Below, in pieces: positions 1 through 13,000 of a stretch of 64,000 nucleotides of DNA. Location: the NCBI GenBank assembly GCA_021464415.1, contig CM038466.1:21019017-21083016 (forward strand), in the 5' to 3' direction. This DNA comes from Lonicera japonica. Lineage: Eukaryota > Streptophyta > Magnoliopsida > Dipsacales > Caprifoliaceae. The position numbers and the translations under genes were made by a program. A model generated the notes under the pieces. That model saw nothing but the letters and a program-made list of their open reading frames with translations. It made no database searches and was not told the DNA's origin. Position 1 is the first letter of the stretch. Each line of letters begins with the position of its first letter.

Positions 1-163
1 CAAAGCAAAGGAGGACACCAAAACAAGAAAGCCCCTTACACCATAACCATCATAATTATCGAGTTTATCTGAAGAGAAAAGTGACTCTCCGTCACAAACA
101 AATCCTGAAACTCAAAACTAAGAGAATCTTGATGGTAGTTTAACTCAAACTCAAACGGAGATA

Positions 164-2172
164 ATGGGTCCAAAGAATCCTAGCTGCGGCGGAGATGAGG
201 AAGGTCCTAGTGGTGTGGCCCTTGATGAAGATGACAATGACGATTGTGGGCCAGTCGACAAAAGTGTATTGACATCATTTAAAGATCATATAGCATATGC
301 AATTTGGAATTGAACATATGTATTCATCATTTATATTACTTACTTTTATATACATTTATTTTAATTATAATATGGTTGGCCCTAATTGAATTAATTAATG
401 TAGGATGAAAATAGAAAACTGAAAACTATATCACGTTGGGCAAAGTTAAAGGAATGTGATTTGTCAAAGGAGGCTGAGGGGGTACTAAGTTGTGTGAAAG
501 CGACTAGGTTAACACCTTTGATGGAACACAATTATCGTTACATTGATTATGTTGCTGTTTAAACATTTGTTGAGTGATGGCACCCAGAAACAAACACGTT
601 TCATTTTTTTTTCGGTGATATAACAATAACCTTGGATGACGTGAGACAAATACTAGGTGTTCCAGTAGAGGGGGAGTGTTTTAATTCGATTGAGGGAGGA
701 AAAAAATAAAACCAGACGTAGCAAGAACATTGGCGTCAAAGCATTTAGGTGTTAGTCTGGCCGACGTGAAAAAGGAAACAGGGGATGCGTATGTGGTTAA
801 ACTATAGTGGTTGAAGGATAAGTATAATGGTCGGGCTAAGATTGATTCAACTGATAAGGAGTTAGATTGTTATGCGAGGGCGTATATCATGTACTTGCTT
901 GGGTGTGTTGTTTTCTCCAACAAGACAAAATCCAAGATTTCATTATACTATTTGGGTTGTTTAAAAGATTTGTCTAAGGTTGGACAAATAGGGTGGGGAA
1001 TGGCGATACTTGCACATACGTATCATCAATTGGGACATGCATCGAGAGCCCGAGTAAAGTGGATGACTGGATGTTTGACTCTAGTTGTGGTACATTACTT
1101 GTCTTGACTTTGAATATTAATTTTCTTATTGTTGTTATTAATTTTAAATAATCAATATGGGGTTGGATTTGTGAGCACTTTCCTGGTTATCACCAATCTA
1201 TTCATAATATGGAACACAATAAGATGCAACCACATATGTGTAGGTGAAAATCCCATCCATGTGGTGGCGATACGATAACGGCTATTAAAACGTTGAGGGA
1301 TAAACTCGACGACTTTAGTGAGATAGATGTAATGCCTTTTTAACTACTTTTTAACTTTTTTTTATTACTATATTTTAAGATTAAATATTAATTTTGGCTT
1401 ATTTTGTAACAGGTATTTTGGGATCCATATAAGGATGATTGAGTTGCATGCTCGTTTTCTGAGGTTTCATACTAATGTGGGTTATTGTTTTGCTTTGACA
1501 TCACCGATGCTTACGACCCCGACCGTGTCCTTAGACAATTTGGATGAGTGCAAACAATCCCCACAGTGCCTATGATTTAGGCCAGGAAGATAAATCAAGA
1601 AAAGACATCAAATGCTTATAAGGTGGTATACAACATGAACCGGTAATAACAAAATAATTAGAGTAATCACTTACTCAACGAATCACGTCGCTCTGTACCG
1701 GCCAAATTTTTGTGGGAGTGTGAGGTGAATTATATGGATTAGTATTTGAAGATCACACATCCTTACGTATAAGTTCCTCACTTAAGAACAACGCTGCGAA
1801 GGGCACGTGGGGCAGAAGATGTCGCAACTACTAAGTTGCTAAGTATCACTAATCATATTCTTTTTCCTTTTCTTGATGTTTAATATTGCTATATAATATA
1901 GTTACTCATAATAGTAATTGATGTATACAGCAAGTTATCGCTAATAAGGCAATACCAATACTAGATGAAGCGCTCCGTTGCGTCTTAGTAGAAATATGGT
2001 TGTGGTTGTTCGTAATGTACGAGACATGATTTATAATGAAAGAAATGGCCTTATTGCAACTCCTTCTAGCACCACAACAGTGCCAGCAAAAAACAAAGCT
2101 TTGGCAAAAAAAAAGCCCCATCAAAAGAGAAAGGGCCTACAAAACAAAAGGCCAAAAAGTAGTTTTGTTTGA
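164..2172 (+). pseudogene. Plant mobile domain (PMD/MAIN-like) protein, decayed
   Basis: The first piece starts at ATG 164 and ends in SVLTSFKDHIAYAIWN at about 310, the usual opening of PMD proteins. After an intron-like gap it resumes near 405 with a stretch containing RWAKLKECDL, then FVEWWHPETNTFHF and ITLDDVRQILGVPVEG (about 560-680), the core PMD signature. Further pieces follow at 811-1107 (a GQIGWGMAILAHTYHQL region), 1150-1320 (WICEHFPGYH), 1415-1560 (a VFWDPYKDD piece and a DPDRVLRQFG-VQTIP piece) and a basic tail to 2172. In-frame stops occur at 560-562, near 706-720 and at several later points, so this is not a working gene. PMD proteins are nuclear; host-domesticated members (MAIN, MAIL1) affect silencing and genome stability. 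Here the domain is transposon cargo. Confidence 0.72.
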
Positions 2173-2444
2173 ATATTAGTTAATCTTGTGGTTTTTGTGA
2201 ACTTGTTAAACTTATTAGTATTTGTTATACTTATGTATTTATTTTTGAAGTTATGTGTGTCTTATTAAACTTAGTTATGTATGCTTATATATTATTTAGT
2301 TTTGCTGATTGACTGGTTGAATGATGTCTTGAATGACTAGTTGAGTATTGATAGACAAGATTGATTAGTTGATTGCTATTTATACAAGAAAAATTAGACT
2401 TTTTGTCTAGGGTATATGCATTGTTTAAGGCATGGTATCTCCAA

Positions 2445-3065
2445 ATTGAACCATCATTTGGCCATGAGTAGCCGAGTTACATCAAACAAATTCAGTTATG
2501 AGCAACCGAATAAAAGTTAAACAAAATGATAATTTAAAATGCTCTCTGGATCCTCATTCGATTGTGAGAAGTCGAATGTGATTAATGTCACTCGGCTGCT
2601 CACAACCGAGCATGTTATATTCACACTCGGTTGTGAGCAACTGAATGAGGGTCTCGATAGCATTTCAATTTGCTATTTTGTTGAACTTTTATTTGGTTGC
2701 GAGTAACCGAATTTTATTGATGTCACTCGGCTGCTCACAATTGAGCATGGTATATTAGCACTCGGTTATGAGTAACTGAATGAGGGTCCCGAGAACATTT
2801 TAATGTGCCATTTTATTGGATTTTCATTCGGTTACTCACAACCGAATTTTATTAATATCACTTGGCTGCTTATAACCAAGCATAGTATGTTCACACTCGG
2901 TTATAAGCAACTGAATGAAGGTCCTGTGAGCGTTATAATTTGCCATTTTATTGGACTTTCATTCGGTCCGAATGAGGGTCCCGAAAGCGTATCAGTTTAT
3001 CATTTTGTTGGGCTTTCATTCGGTTTAGAGGAATCGAGCGTTGCTAGATCATGCTCAGTTGTGAG
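2445..3065. repeat. About 135-bp tandem repeat of palindromic units (3.5 copies)
   Basis: Units begin near 2556, 2691, 2827 and 2962; the last is cut short by an internal deletion. Each full unit carries three short inverted repeats of the form CGGTTGTGAGCAACTGAAT or CTCGGCTGCTCACAACCGAG, followed by a GAGGGTC-type box and a TTTTATTGGACTTTCATT-like tail. Looser copies of the palindrome precede the array from about 2445. The array sits between the convergent PMD and transposase genes. No coding function is apparent; an open frame over part of it merely reads through the repeat. Confidence 0.8.
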
Positions 3066-3295
3066 TACTAAAAATATTAACTAAATATTTAATAATAAAC
3101 CATACTTATCAATTATATATCCACTAAATTATATAATCCGTTATAAGAAGTTGTCATTCATATACAAAAAGTTACATCCTTAATACTTTCTAAACAACAA
3201 AAAGTTACATAAAATGACAAACAAATACTATTTTTACGACGAATTTTGCATATTCGCATATAAATAAACAAAAAACTTCATAATAAACCTACCAA

Positions 3296-5790
3296 TCAAT
3301 CAAGTGTGATTGGTAAGTCTATTGTTGTTAAATTATTTATCGGCCTAATTTGTAAATAGCGAGTGAACCTATCAATATAATCTTCTATCCAAGGTATTGC
3401 TTCGTCGGTACGAAAAAGTTCCCACCGTGTAGCAATAAGAGGAAGTGGTGCACCATCCTTCAATTTTACTTTGACGAAATGGCAATATCGGACGTGTGCT
3501 AAACATACTACTTGGTGTATACCATTATCCGGTGGAGGGTCTAAGTGTGAAAAAATGTTACAGATAATTGATTTGAAATGAACATCACCACGCAATTAAA
3601 AGCCGATGCAATAATGTAACCCATCACGGGCATATCCATTTAATTTCTTGAGAGGCACAGACTCTTGTCAATATCAATTATAGATAACAAATCTTGGTAG
3701 AACCAACTAGCCCACGAACCGTCATATTTATCTTTATACTTCACAAGATCAACTATCATAGTCTTTCTAATAATTAACCACCTATATTCTTTCGAAAATC
3801 CTAATTTTTCTGCAACACGTTGAAAACCACAATTCCCATCATTTTGACATCTATTATTTCGATTATGAACTCGTGCATGTAATTGGGGATATAAGCTATA
3901 AAGGAATTGAAACCACACTCGACAATTGGTTGAACCGCCTCATTCTTCCTTGTATTTGAAACTTGGGATAACTTATCGGGAACTTTTTTGGCCAATTCTT
4001 GGTCTTCAATCATGTTCGCATATTCAAACCCTGAAGGATTTCGCTTGGTTGATAACTTATGTTTCATCTTTTTTGGAGTTAATTTTTGCTTACTACTGCG
4101 TGCTCTACCCTTGGGAGCAACGGGAGGTGGCTCTCTTAGAGACGTAGTCATTGGAGTTGCAAGGTCCTTTAATTTTCTTAAAAAGAGTTTTCTTTTGGTC
4201 CCCTGTTAAATTATCGTACAACTTTTTGAACAAGATCATTTCTGCCATTTTATCAATTTCTTTGTAAGGCTCGCTATGTGGCAAAACGGTGAATTTTGCC
4301 CAATGTTGATCAACAGCTCCTAATGGTATGCTCCGATTTTCACGACCATACTCCAATAATTCATGTGCACACGGTAGCCCATAAACCATCTGAAGGACAT
4401 GATCATATTTGGATGGATCTAAGCCAACATCCTCAATCGCCCTATCATTTTCCCGCCTTATCAAGTCTAATGTTAAATGAGAAATCCTCCCCATGAGCTC
4501 TTGGTATGGCTTGCCATTGTGAAACAATTTTGTAAATCTAAGAATACTCTCAAAAGTGGCTTTAACGTTAGTACCTTGGTTGTTCAACATATTATTCATT
4601 GCCCCAAACACTATAGGAAAACTTTATTGGCTTGTGTCAAGGTGAGTCTTCAACTTGCCATGTGACCATTCGGCTCTGTTTGTAGTATTGTTGCTACGGT
4701 GTTTTATTCGATTAGTCCACACAAGTACAAAGTGCTATATATATTTGAACCACGTCTTTGACAAATATTCAATGCATTTCGAAAATAAGGCCTAATCTTT
4801 TTTGAATTCCACCAAACCTTCGAAGAACTCGGCTTCGGATGTCACCTGGGTAAGATTACTCCATGACTGAAAGAATTTTTTTCAAATAGACTCATTATTG
4901 AAATTCAATTTATAATGCTGTTGCACACATTTTGAAATATAAAATATACACAACATTCGATGAGCTTCGAGAAAAAACACTATGGATGGCATTAATACAA
5001 GCATTCTTCTTATCCGTGACAAATACATTCGGTATTTCATGCGGTAAATATAACATCTTTAAGTTTGAAAGGGCCCATCGATAATTATCCTTCACTTCTC
5101 TATGCATAAAATAATGAGCGATGGAAAACGTCTTAGTGGTGGACGTAATTCCCACGATAGCAAACAATGGCATTTTATATTAGTTGGTCTTGTACGTGTA
5201 GTCAATAAGTACTCACGAAGGAAAAACAATTCGCTAACAAGATGTTCTCGGGATGTGCCTAAAAGAGGTCTAAGACCTCATTTGTTGTTTCATTACTCAT
5301 ATACCAATAAACGTAATGGAACTCCATGAGAACTTTTAACAATTGTTGCATCACACTCCTCCCTTCCAAAGCATGTGTTCTCATATTAGCATTCGCATTG
5401 TAAATTGTTCTCGCGGTGGACGCATTCTCTTTGTGACGACGTTTAATTGCATTAAGAATCTTTTTTAGTTTAACTCCAGCAAGGGTCATGTTTACAACAA
5501 ACTTCCTCTTTTCTTTGCTTAATCTTTCGGCATACGGATGCCCAACTAAAATTTTCGGCAACTCGTGGTTATGAATGCCGTATTCCTCTTTTATCTTCCA
5601 TTTATCCCCACCAACATTCACACCTCGAAATTTGAATGGGCAATTGCATTTTCTTGTACAATATTATCTTTTGTTGAGATTATTATTTTCACGGTATACC
5701 CCGCTTTTTTCACAACCCAATGTTAGCCTTGGTCGCCTCCTTGTACCATTTTCTTTATCAGATTTCAATGTAATGATAATAGTTTGAATG
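3296..5790 (-). pseudogene. MULE transposase fused to OTU protease domain, decayed
   Basis: Read from high to low coordinates. 5621-5259 holds an N-terminal FAR1/MULE-type region (YGIHNHELPKILVGHPYAER). 5173-4910 holds the transposase core (PLFAIVGITSTTKTFSIAHY, DNYRWALSNL, VFVTDKKNACINAI). 4611-4105 holds the C-terminal part with a SWIM-like GLPCAHELLEYGR box. 4151-3801 holds a basic linker and the start of the OTU domain (FIAYIPNYMHEFIIEIIDVK). After a frameshift near 3830 the OTU catalytic box continues as DGNCGFQRVAEKLG, and 3595-3296 matches the tail usual in MULE-borne OTU proteins. Frameshifts and stops separate all blocks, and about 200 bp between the core and the C-terminal region is badly eroded. 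The intact protein would bind element ends and catalyse transposition; the OTU part would be a deubiquitinase-like protease. Confidence 0.78.
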
Positions 5791-6129
5791 CGTTTTCCTT
5801 GACTTTGGTACCAATTCGCTAATGTATATCGAGAAGAAAATACCTACAAAATACAAATGTTAATGAAAATTAACTTAATTGATAACTTATTTAAATCGTA
5901 CCACAATATATACTATATTATACTTACTTCATCCGTTACAAAAATCGGAATCATGTCAACTTTAATTTCATTATCATTATTCTCCGTAGGATTTGGATTG
6001 CTCGCTAAAAGATGTTGTTCACTACTATCGGGATTGCATTCACCGCCATCGAGAAATGAACACTTTGGCCATACTGTAAACTCAAGAGAATATACATCCT
6101 GGAAATAAGATATTCTAACATTTATAATT

Positions 6130-6345
6130 GGAAAACTAGTGCAACCGGCCGTTGAGGACTGAGAGTTGTAGCACACACTCGGCCGTTAATAACCGAGTAA
6201 GATCATATGTACTCGGTCTCTGACAATGGAATGAGCTTTTTTCAACCGTGCATAAAAATAGCCATACTCGGTTGAGAGCAGCCGATTGTACAAGCCTGCA
6301 ACTCAGTTACGGAAAACTGAGTAAACCTTCTTCGTTATTTAAACA
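6130..6345. repeat. Cluster of CTCGG...CCGAG palindromes
   Basis: Several imperfect inverted repeats follow one another, for example CACTCGGCCGTTAATAACCGAG near 6177 read as two 8-bp arms around a short loop, and ACTCGGTTGAGAGCAGCCGA near 6272. The arms match the palindromes of the minisatellite at 2445-3065, suggesting that the two belong to one element and that this cluster is subterminal. No coding content. Confidence 0.6.
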
Positions 6346-7084
6346 GAAAAATGTGTTGTTTGTATATACATATGATATGTATGTTATGAAAATTATTTAA
6401 ACAATGAAACATAATAAAAACATATATACTTCTCTTTGATTAACTCTTTCTTCGTTGTTTTTCTTATCTTATTTTAAAGTTTCTTTTTTTTCCTTCCATT
6501 CTTCTCAAACTTACCTTTTTGCATTAGTGGTGTGGAAGTTTTGTTGGCTATTTTGGTACAACTGAAATTTGTTGCAAAACTTGGTTGAAGATAATAGAGA
6601 TGGTGGAAGAGAAGAGTTTTGGAGGGGAATTCAATTTGAAGATAAATGTTTGATTAACTTTGGAAAGGGAATTAATCTATAACTAATTAAAGATTAATTA
6701 ACTTTTGTATTAAATTAAAATAAGTAGAATAAAAAACTAGTTTAGGACTAATTAATTTTTGTATTAAATTAAATCAAATAAAGGTGAAAATAACAATTTA
6801 ACTTTTTTTTTTAGTTGGAGTGTTACCGGGTGATATTGAGCCCCAGCATCACCACCCATAAATAACACCCCTTAATTAAAATGCAGTAACTAATACAAAC
6901 CCAAGTTCTCCATGACCGTCGTTGATCGTTCCTTGTCAAAAGTGGCTTGAAAGTGAAGCAAAATCTTCATACATAACATAATTGGATCAAGATATCCTTA
7001 CAGAGACGCTTAGACTTATTATTACACCTCCATCAATTTTCAAAGCCCTAGCTCCCAAATCCACAAACCAAACAACAGAAAAAT
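6346..7084. other. AT-rich upstream region of the Tm-1-like gene
   Basis: No gene is visible. A direct repeat of about 55 bp occurs at 6669-6724 and 6735-6790 (core TTTTGTATTAAATTAAA), probably a local duplication. The promoter and 5' untranslated region of the Tm-1-like gene must lie in the right-hand part. I see no convincing TATA box at the proper distance, so I do not call one. Confidence 0.5.
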
Positions 7085-10000
7085 ATGAGTAATCAAGACA
7101 ATTATCTCCAAGTTCTCTGCATTGGAACAGCCGATACCAAGCTCGACGAGCTCCGATTCCTTTCAGAGTCCGTTCAATCCAATCTCCGCACTTTTTCCAC
7201 TTCTTCATCATTGAAGGTACATTATTCAATACCTCAACATAAATTATACAATTTTCATACACCTATATCAGTATTAAGTTTTAATGTTTGCAAGATCAGA
7301 ATCCAATGCTTGAGATTGGATCGCATCTATGTTTGCTAAAATCAGGTAATTTCTGTTGGCAAAGTCAACAAACTAACTACAATTATTACACTTGAATACT
7401 GTTTAGTACTGAATCTGCTGCTTGGTAAGCTATTGAGCTGTAACTTTCTGTGTATGGGAATGGGAGTTTTAGCTGTCCAACTTCTTATCGGCTAGTGTCT
7501 GCCTTTCTCCCTGGCTTGACTTTGGCAGCAATGTTGCAAATCTATCATAGACTAGACAGTAGGCAGCTTGATGTTTCCTTTATGCCTAACTTTATTGATC
7601 AAGTTGTTCGGATTTAATGACAATTCTGTGCGCAGAAGTTAGATTTATAGTTTTTTTTTTAGTTATGCGTTTGAGAATTACCAGAATCTTGATAAGGAGT
7701 GGAATTTTGTACCAAAAATGCCATATAATACTGTACCATTACTGATTTGTATCAAATTTCTGTAATGCTATGGTACAAATTGGTAGTTATACCATATAGG
7801 TAGCATATAGTATGAGACCAGTGATGGTTTTGATTACTGGTGGTATACCATACTGTATCGAAATAATTATATATATATATTTTAATTACTAAAATACAAT
7901 ATTACTAGTTAACAATGTGTACCAAACTGTACCAAACGATCAAAGTAATACCAAATACCAATGTGTACCAAACGTCCAAACTATGCCAAACTTCCAAAGT
8001 AATACCAAATACCAATTACCAATGTGTACCATATTATAACTCAACTAAGTTGGCCCATAATAGTTGGGCCCTTCTTTTAAGGCCCATAATAGTTCCGAGG
8101 CTTTAATTTGCACCCTGATTGAGTCACCCCTTAAAATTGGCTCGGGCTATAATAGTTGGTCACTAATTACTATTAAATTCTCTTCATCTTATTAATTTTT
8201 TTTTTTAAAATAGGATAATTTTTTTGGTAATGAACTATTACTAACTATACCGAATTGATTTTTTGGTAAACCGAAAATTTTGGTATGGTAATGGTATTAG
8301 ATTTTGGAGTATCGAAATTTCGGGACGGTACTCGGTAGAGGGGTTTTGGTATGGTAACCTTATTGAACCCACCGCTGCTTGATAGTTTACATATATATTT
8401 TTTTGGTTTTATTCTAGTTTTGTGTGGTGTTTATTTTTATTTCTATCGCTCATAGAATATATTTATATGTATAAGTAAGAAAAGCGATTCATTAGATAAC
8501 AAACAAAAAGGGGGTAGAAGCCGTGGTGCATGAAATACAGGGATATTCGTTCTTGTGGACTCACATTTTGCTCATGTGGATAAAATTTTATGTTGTGCCA
8601 AGACTGTATAGCAAGTTTACCAGCCTGATTGATTTCTGGCATCATGTGACACAGTCTTAACTAGTCTTCTATTACAACCACTTATGATCAGATTGGAAAT
8701 ATCGTTACAATTTTGAAATTGTCATCTTCCTTCTTCATTGCTAGTCATCTACTGCACGTACTGTCTCTCATTTCCACTCTCTGGTCTAACACCTATTTTG
8801 TTGGTGCAATTCTGTTTTTAAAATATTAAGCTTCTCATCTCATATACCTAACATGATGACTTTTATGTATGTTTGTGGGAATGTACAGGTCCAAGTGACA
8901 ATTGTTGATGTTTCGACGAGTCAGAAGGAGGTAGAGAGTTGCGAGGATTTCAAATTTGTATCAAGAAAGGATGTTCTCTCTTACTATGAAATGAAGGAGC
9001 AATCCCCCACAATGCTTCCAGATGATAGAGGCGAAGCAATTGGAATGATGAAAAAAGCATTAAAAAATTTCCTCAAGAAAGTTCTTAAAGATGGTGCTCT
9101 CGCTGGGGCAATTGGGCTTGGTGGTACTGGAGGGACGTCATTAATATCAACCCCTTTCCAGTCTCTTCCAATTGGGTTACCCAAGGTCATTGTATCAACT
9201 GTAGCGAGTGGTCAAACTGCACCCTATGTGGGGACGTCAGATTTGATATTGTTTCCATCGGTAGTGGATATTTGTGGCATTAACAATGTGAGTAGGGCTG
9301 TGTTATCAAATGCGGGAGCTGCTTTTGCAGGGATGGTGATTGGAAGGCTCGAAAATTCAAGAGAGTCCACTAGAGCCACCGAAAAGTTCACTGTTGCTAT
9401 GACCATGTTTGGAGTTACAACTCCATGTGTAAACGCTGTCAAAGAAAGATTACTTAAAGAAGGCTATGAGACGTTGGTTTTTCATGCCACTGGGGTAGGG
9501 GGCAAGGCAATGGAAGACCTTGTAAAGGGAGGATTTATACAGGTTTTCTTCAAGTTAAACATCTTATTTGTGTTTGTCAATCTCATATGACATCTTATTG
9601 CAAATTGTGAAACTTCATAGTGCATACAATTAACTGGGCACCTATAACGTGAAGAAGTATTAGTCACATTGCCCTGCACTATAATTGTCTATATTAATTT
9701 GGCCAAATGGAAATTTCTGCTCAAACGAGTTAACTACTCGAATTACCAAACTTAAATTGGTTTTTGTAAAGCTATGACAGTCGACAGGTTGGTTGCATAT
9801 GAGGCAGACAATGCTGGATCGTGTGTTTAAGTTGGAAATTTGTTGAAACTAAACCCCACACCGGGAAACCAGTCCTTGCAATTCAGCACATAGGATTGTT
9901 AAGATCCTGGGTCTACCCCACCCATCGCTAAATTTTAATTGGTTTTTAGGTTAGATGCTCCAACCATAATATTGTACCAGAGCAGGCTATTTAATTCACG

Positions 10001-13000
10001 TGGCAGGTGCAACGGCTAACTGTGCTTCATGCCACTCAATATACTTGATTGTTATAAATCCCAAATGGGAAGATCAAAGCCTTATGACACGATGGATAAG
10101 ACCTTGGGCCACTCCACCATTGCCACTTGGTTTTGGGTTGAGTGCTTCTAACTTAATAGGCCAATTGTTTTGGTTTGGATCAACTCCTCTAATATGGTAT
10201 TAGAGTAGGACATCTAAGTCATGTGTCAGACCCAAAGTCCACACGCTCCGTGTCACCTAGTGTAAATTGTCCATTTGTTTGACTGAAAACTACGCCACAG
10301 GCAAGGGCGGAAGGAGTAAATGATAAAGGGGGAAAATGCAATTGCCGCTTTAAGTTAGAATATTTCAAATTTTAGTATTAAATCATCTTTAAAAAAAAAT
10401 ATGCACATTTGAGCTATCTTGCCCTCTTTAATTTTGAAAAAGCATGCTACTTGTATTAATCTTGCCCCCTTTAATATAAAAGGAAAAATAGTGGTAAGCT
10501 TTCCCCCCTTTATGAAAATTCCTCCCTACGCTCCTGCACATTAGGGGTGTGTTGAGACTATAAATCCCAAAACAGAACCAAAGCCTTGTTTCCTATCAAA
10601 AAAAATAAAAAGAATGGGGCTGCCCACTCACTGCCAAATTGTTTTGGGTTGGATGCCCCATCTTTAATAAAATGGTGAATGTAAATCTATCCGATATTCT
10701 GGCACTCAAACTTGTTTGATTAAAAACAATAGATAGAAGAAAACAAACTGGGCTACTTCTTTAATAGCATTCAAACCCCCAGATTTGCATACCCTCAGCC
10801 GGCTTAATACATGATCAAGTTTGCTTGACTCCGGACCAATTAATGGGCAATTTGAACAAAATTCATGTATAAAATAGAAAAAAAGTTGTAAGCAGCAGTG
10901 CATCATTTACTGGCTGCAAATATCTGTTTTCCTTGCAGCAGTGCTACTCAATATTTGTTATATCTGCTGCTTTCATAGAAAACTAAAAATAGAAATGCTG
11001 CCTTCCTTTGAGGTTGTTAATAAATTCTGCATGCTCATCTCGATTTTTCCCTTTCTTTAAGGGTGTTTTGGACATCACAACAACAGAGGTTGCAGACTAT
11101 GTGGTTGGAGGTGTCATGGCTTGTGATAGTTCGCGTTTTGATGCGATCGATGAGAAGAAGATCCCTCTTGTTCTGAGTGTGGGAGCGTTGGATATGGTCA
11201 ATTTTGGTGCTAAAGATACAATACCTTCTAAGTTTAAGCAAAGAAAGATTCATGAACATAATGAACAGGTGATTAGTCTCTCGGAGGGTTATTTCTTGTT
11301 CTGTGCTTTAACCCTTATGGGGGTCAATTGATATATCAAACACGTTCATATAAACCTTTGCATGACATATTCATTGTGTCAATACTTGTGATAGATGATT
11401 AGTTGATTGTCATATGCCATGTGATTTTATCATCTTGGTGATTAACTAAAATAGTCTTATCTGCATTTCTTGCTGGATCATTAGAAGAAAAAGGCAATCT
11501 GATGCATTCTTAAAATATAGTCACTGGAGCGTGTCGATTTTTGTCTTCTGGTCAGATGATTATTGGCTTTCATTATGTTATTTTAATATCTGAATGACAA
11601 AGATTAGTAATCTGATTTGCATCTCCTTATTGGTTCATCAATAGAAAGGAATTTATCAATTCTGTAGCGATACCTTAGTTAGAAATTTGGTCTGATATAT
11701 CAGGCTGCTAGCTTTTGTACATTTTACATGGATTACTCAGTGGTCATCAGCTGTAGGTTTCACTGATGCGAACGACAGTGGATGAAAACAAGAAATTCGC
11801 TCGCTTTATAGCAGACAAGTTGAACAAGTCATCATCTAAGATTTGCATTTGTCTACCGGAGAAAGGTATTTCAGCTTTAGATGCACCTGGAAAGCCCTTC
11901 TTTGATCCCGAAGCAACCCATATCCTTCTTGATGAACTCAAGAATCTTATTGAGACAAATGAAGATAGGCAGGTACCGTGCTTGTTCACAAACAGTGTTC
12001 TTATGGTGTTTGTTTAAAAAGTTGGAAAATGATTAAAAACACTACTAATTTTTATGAAAATATAGAAAAAGAGACGAGTGATTTCGTGAGATGTTCTATT
12101 ACTTTTGAGGGTTTTCCGTGGAATCCGGTTCTTTGGGCATTGGATAAGAATTTTTTTTCCATGAAATAGAAGAAAATATGGAGAACATCTCACCAAATGA
12201 CTCAACTCTGATTCCAACTTCTCATAAAACTTAATTGTTTTTCCATTCACTTCACACTTTTTATCGAACGGGCTCTTAAAGTTTTCAACATTCTCTGGTT
12301 TATTGGGCTTCCTTTTCATAATTTCACAGATCCATTGTATTGGGTTAGCTCATGAAACTGAAAATTGTGTTAATAGGTTAAGGTGTGCCCAAATCATATC
12401 AATGACCTTGAGTTTGCAAATGCCTTGGTTGACTCATTCTTAGAAATTTGTAAGACCTCTAAAGCTCCCAGTGGTCATCAAGCTATTGGTGAACCGAAAA
12501 AAGATGTTCAAGCAGACAATTCTGCTTCCACGATGACAGGCTTTGGAACTGTTTCTTACAGTCTGAACGACTTCCCTGATGCAAAATTAGGTTATAACAT
12601 TTTACTCTCTTTCCGTATTGATGATCAGCAACTTAACTTTTTATGTTTATGGTGTTGATTTTGGCAAGGATTCACCTCACACATTTACACCACCTCAAAA
12701 AATAACCAAGACATGCAGATGGGCAGATTGAGTAGCTTTTTAGTTCACCGAGTTATACAGTAAATTCAGTTATGTCGTGTCTATGGACAAAGACCTAATC
12801 AGGAACTTAATTTTCTGTTTACAGAAACCTTGGGAAGAACAAAAGCAATACTGCAGCAATTAAAAGATCAAATAAAGGTGGGAAAATGCATTATAGGGGC
12901 TGGTGCAGGGACGGGCATATCTGCAAAGTTTGAGGAAGCTGGTGGTGTTGATCTGATAGTATTGTACAACTCTGGGCGATTTCGAATGGCAGGAAGGGGT

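Larger units (their letters stand above)
1..6345. mobile_element. Decayed Mutator-like element (PMD + transposase-OTU)
   Basis: Two convergent decayed genes lie here: a plant-mobile-domain (PMD) gene on + and a MULE transposase fused to an OTU cysteine-protease domain on -. Palindromic minisatellite DNA lies between and beyond them. PMD genes riding in MULE-type elements and OTU domains attached to MULE transposases are both known in plants. That all parts belong to one element is inferred from adjacency and from related palindromic repeats at 2550-3060 and 6130-6345. The left end probably lies outside the window. I could not find convincing terminal inverted repeats or a 9-bp target duplication, so both limits are approximate. 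Confidence 0.6.

Noticed and set aside
2803..3084. A small protein gene (93 codons, repeated IGLSFG motif)
   Set aside because: The apparent protein repeat only reflects the 135-bp DNA repeat read in one frame; there are no other signs of coding.
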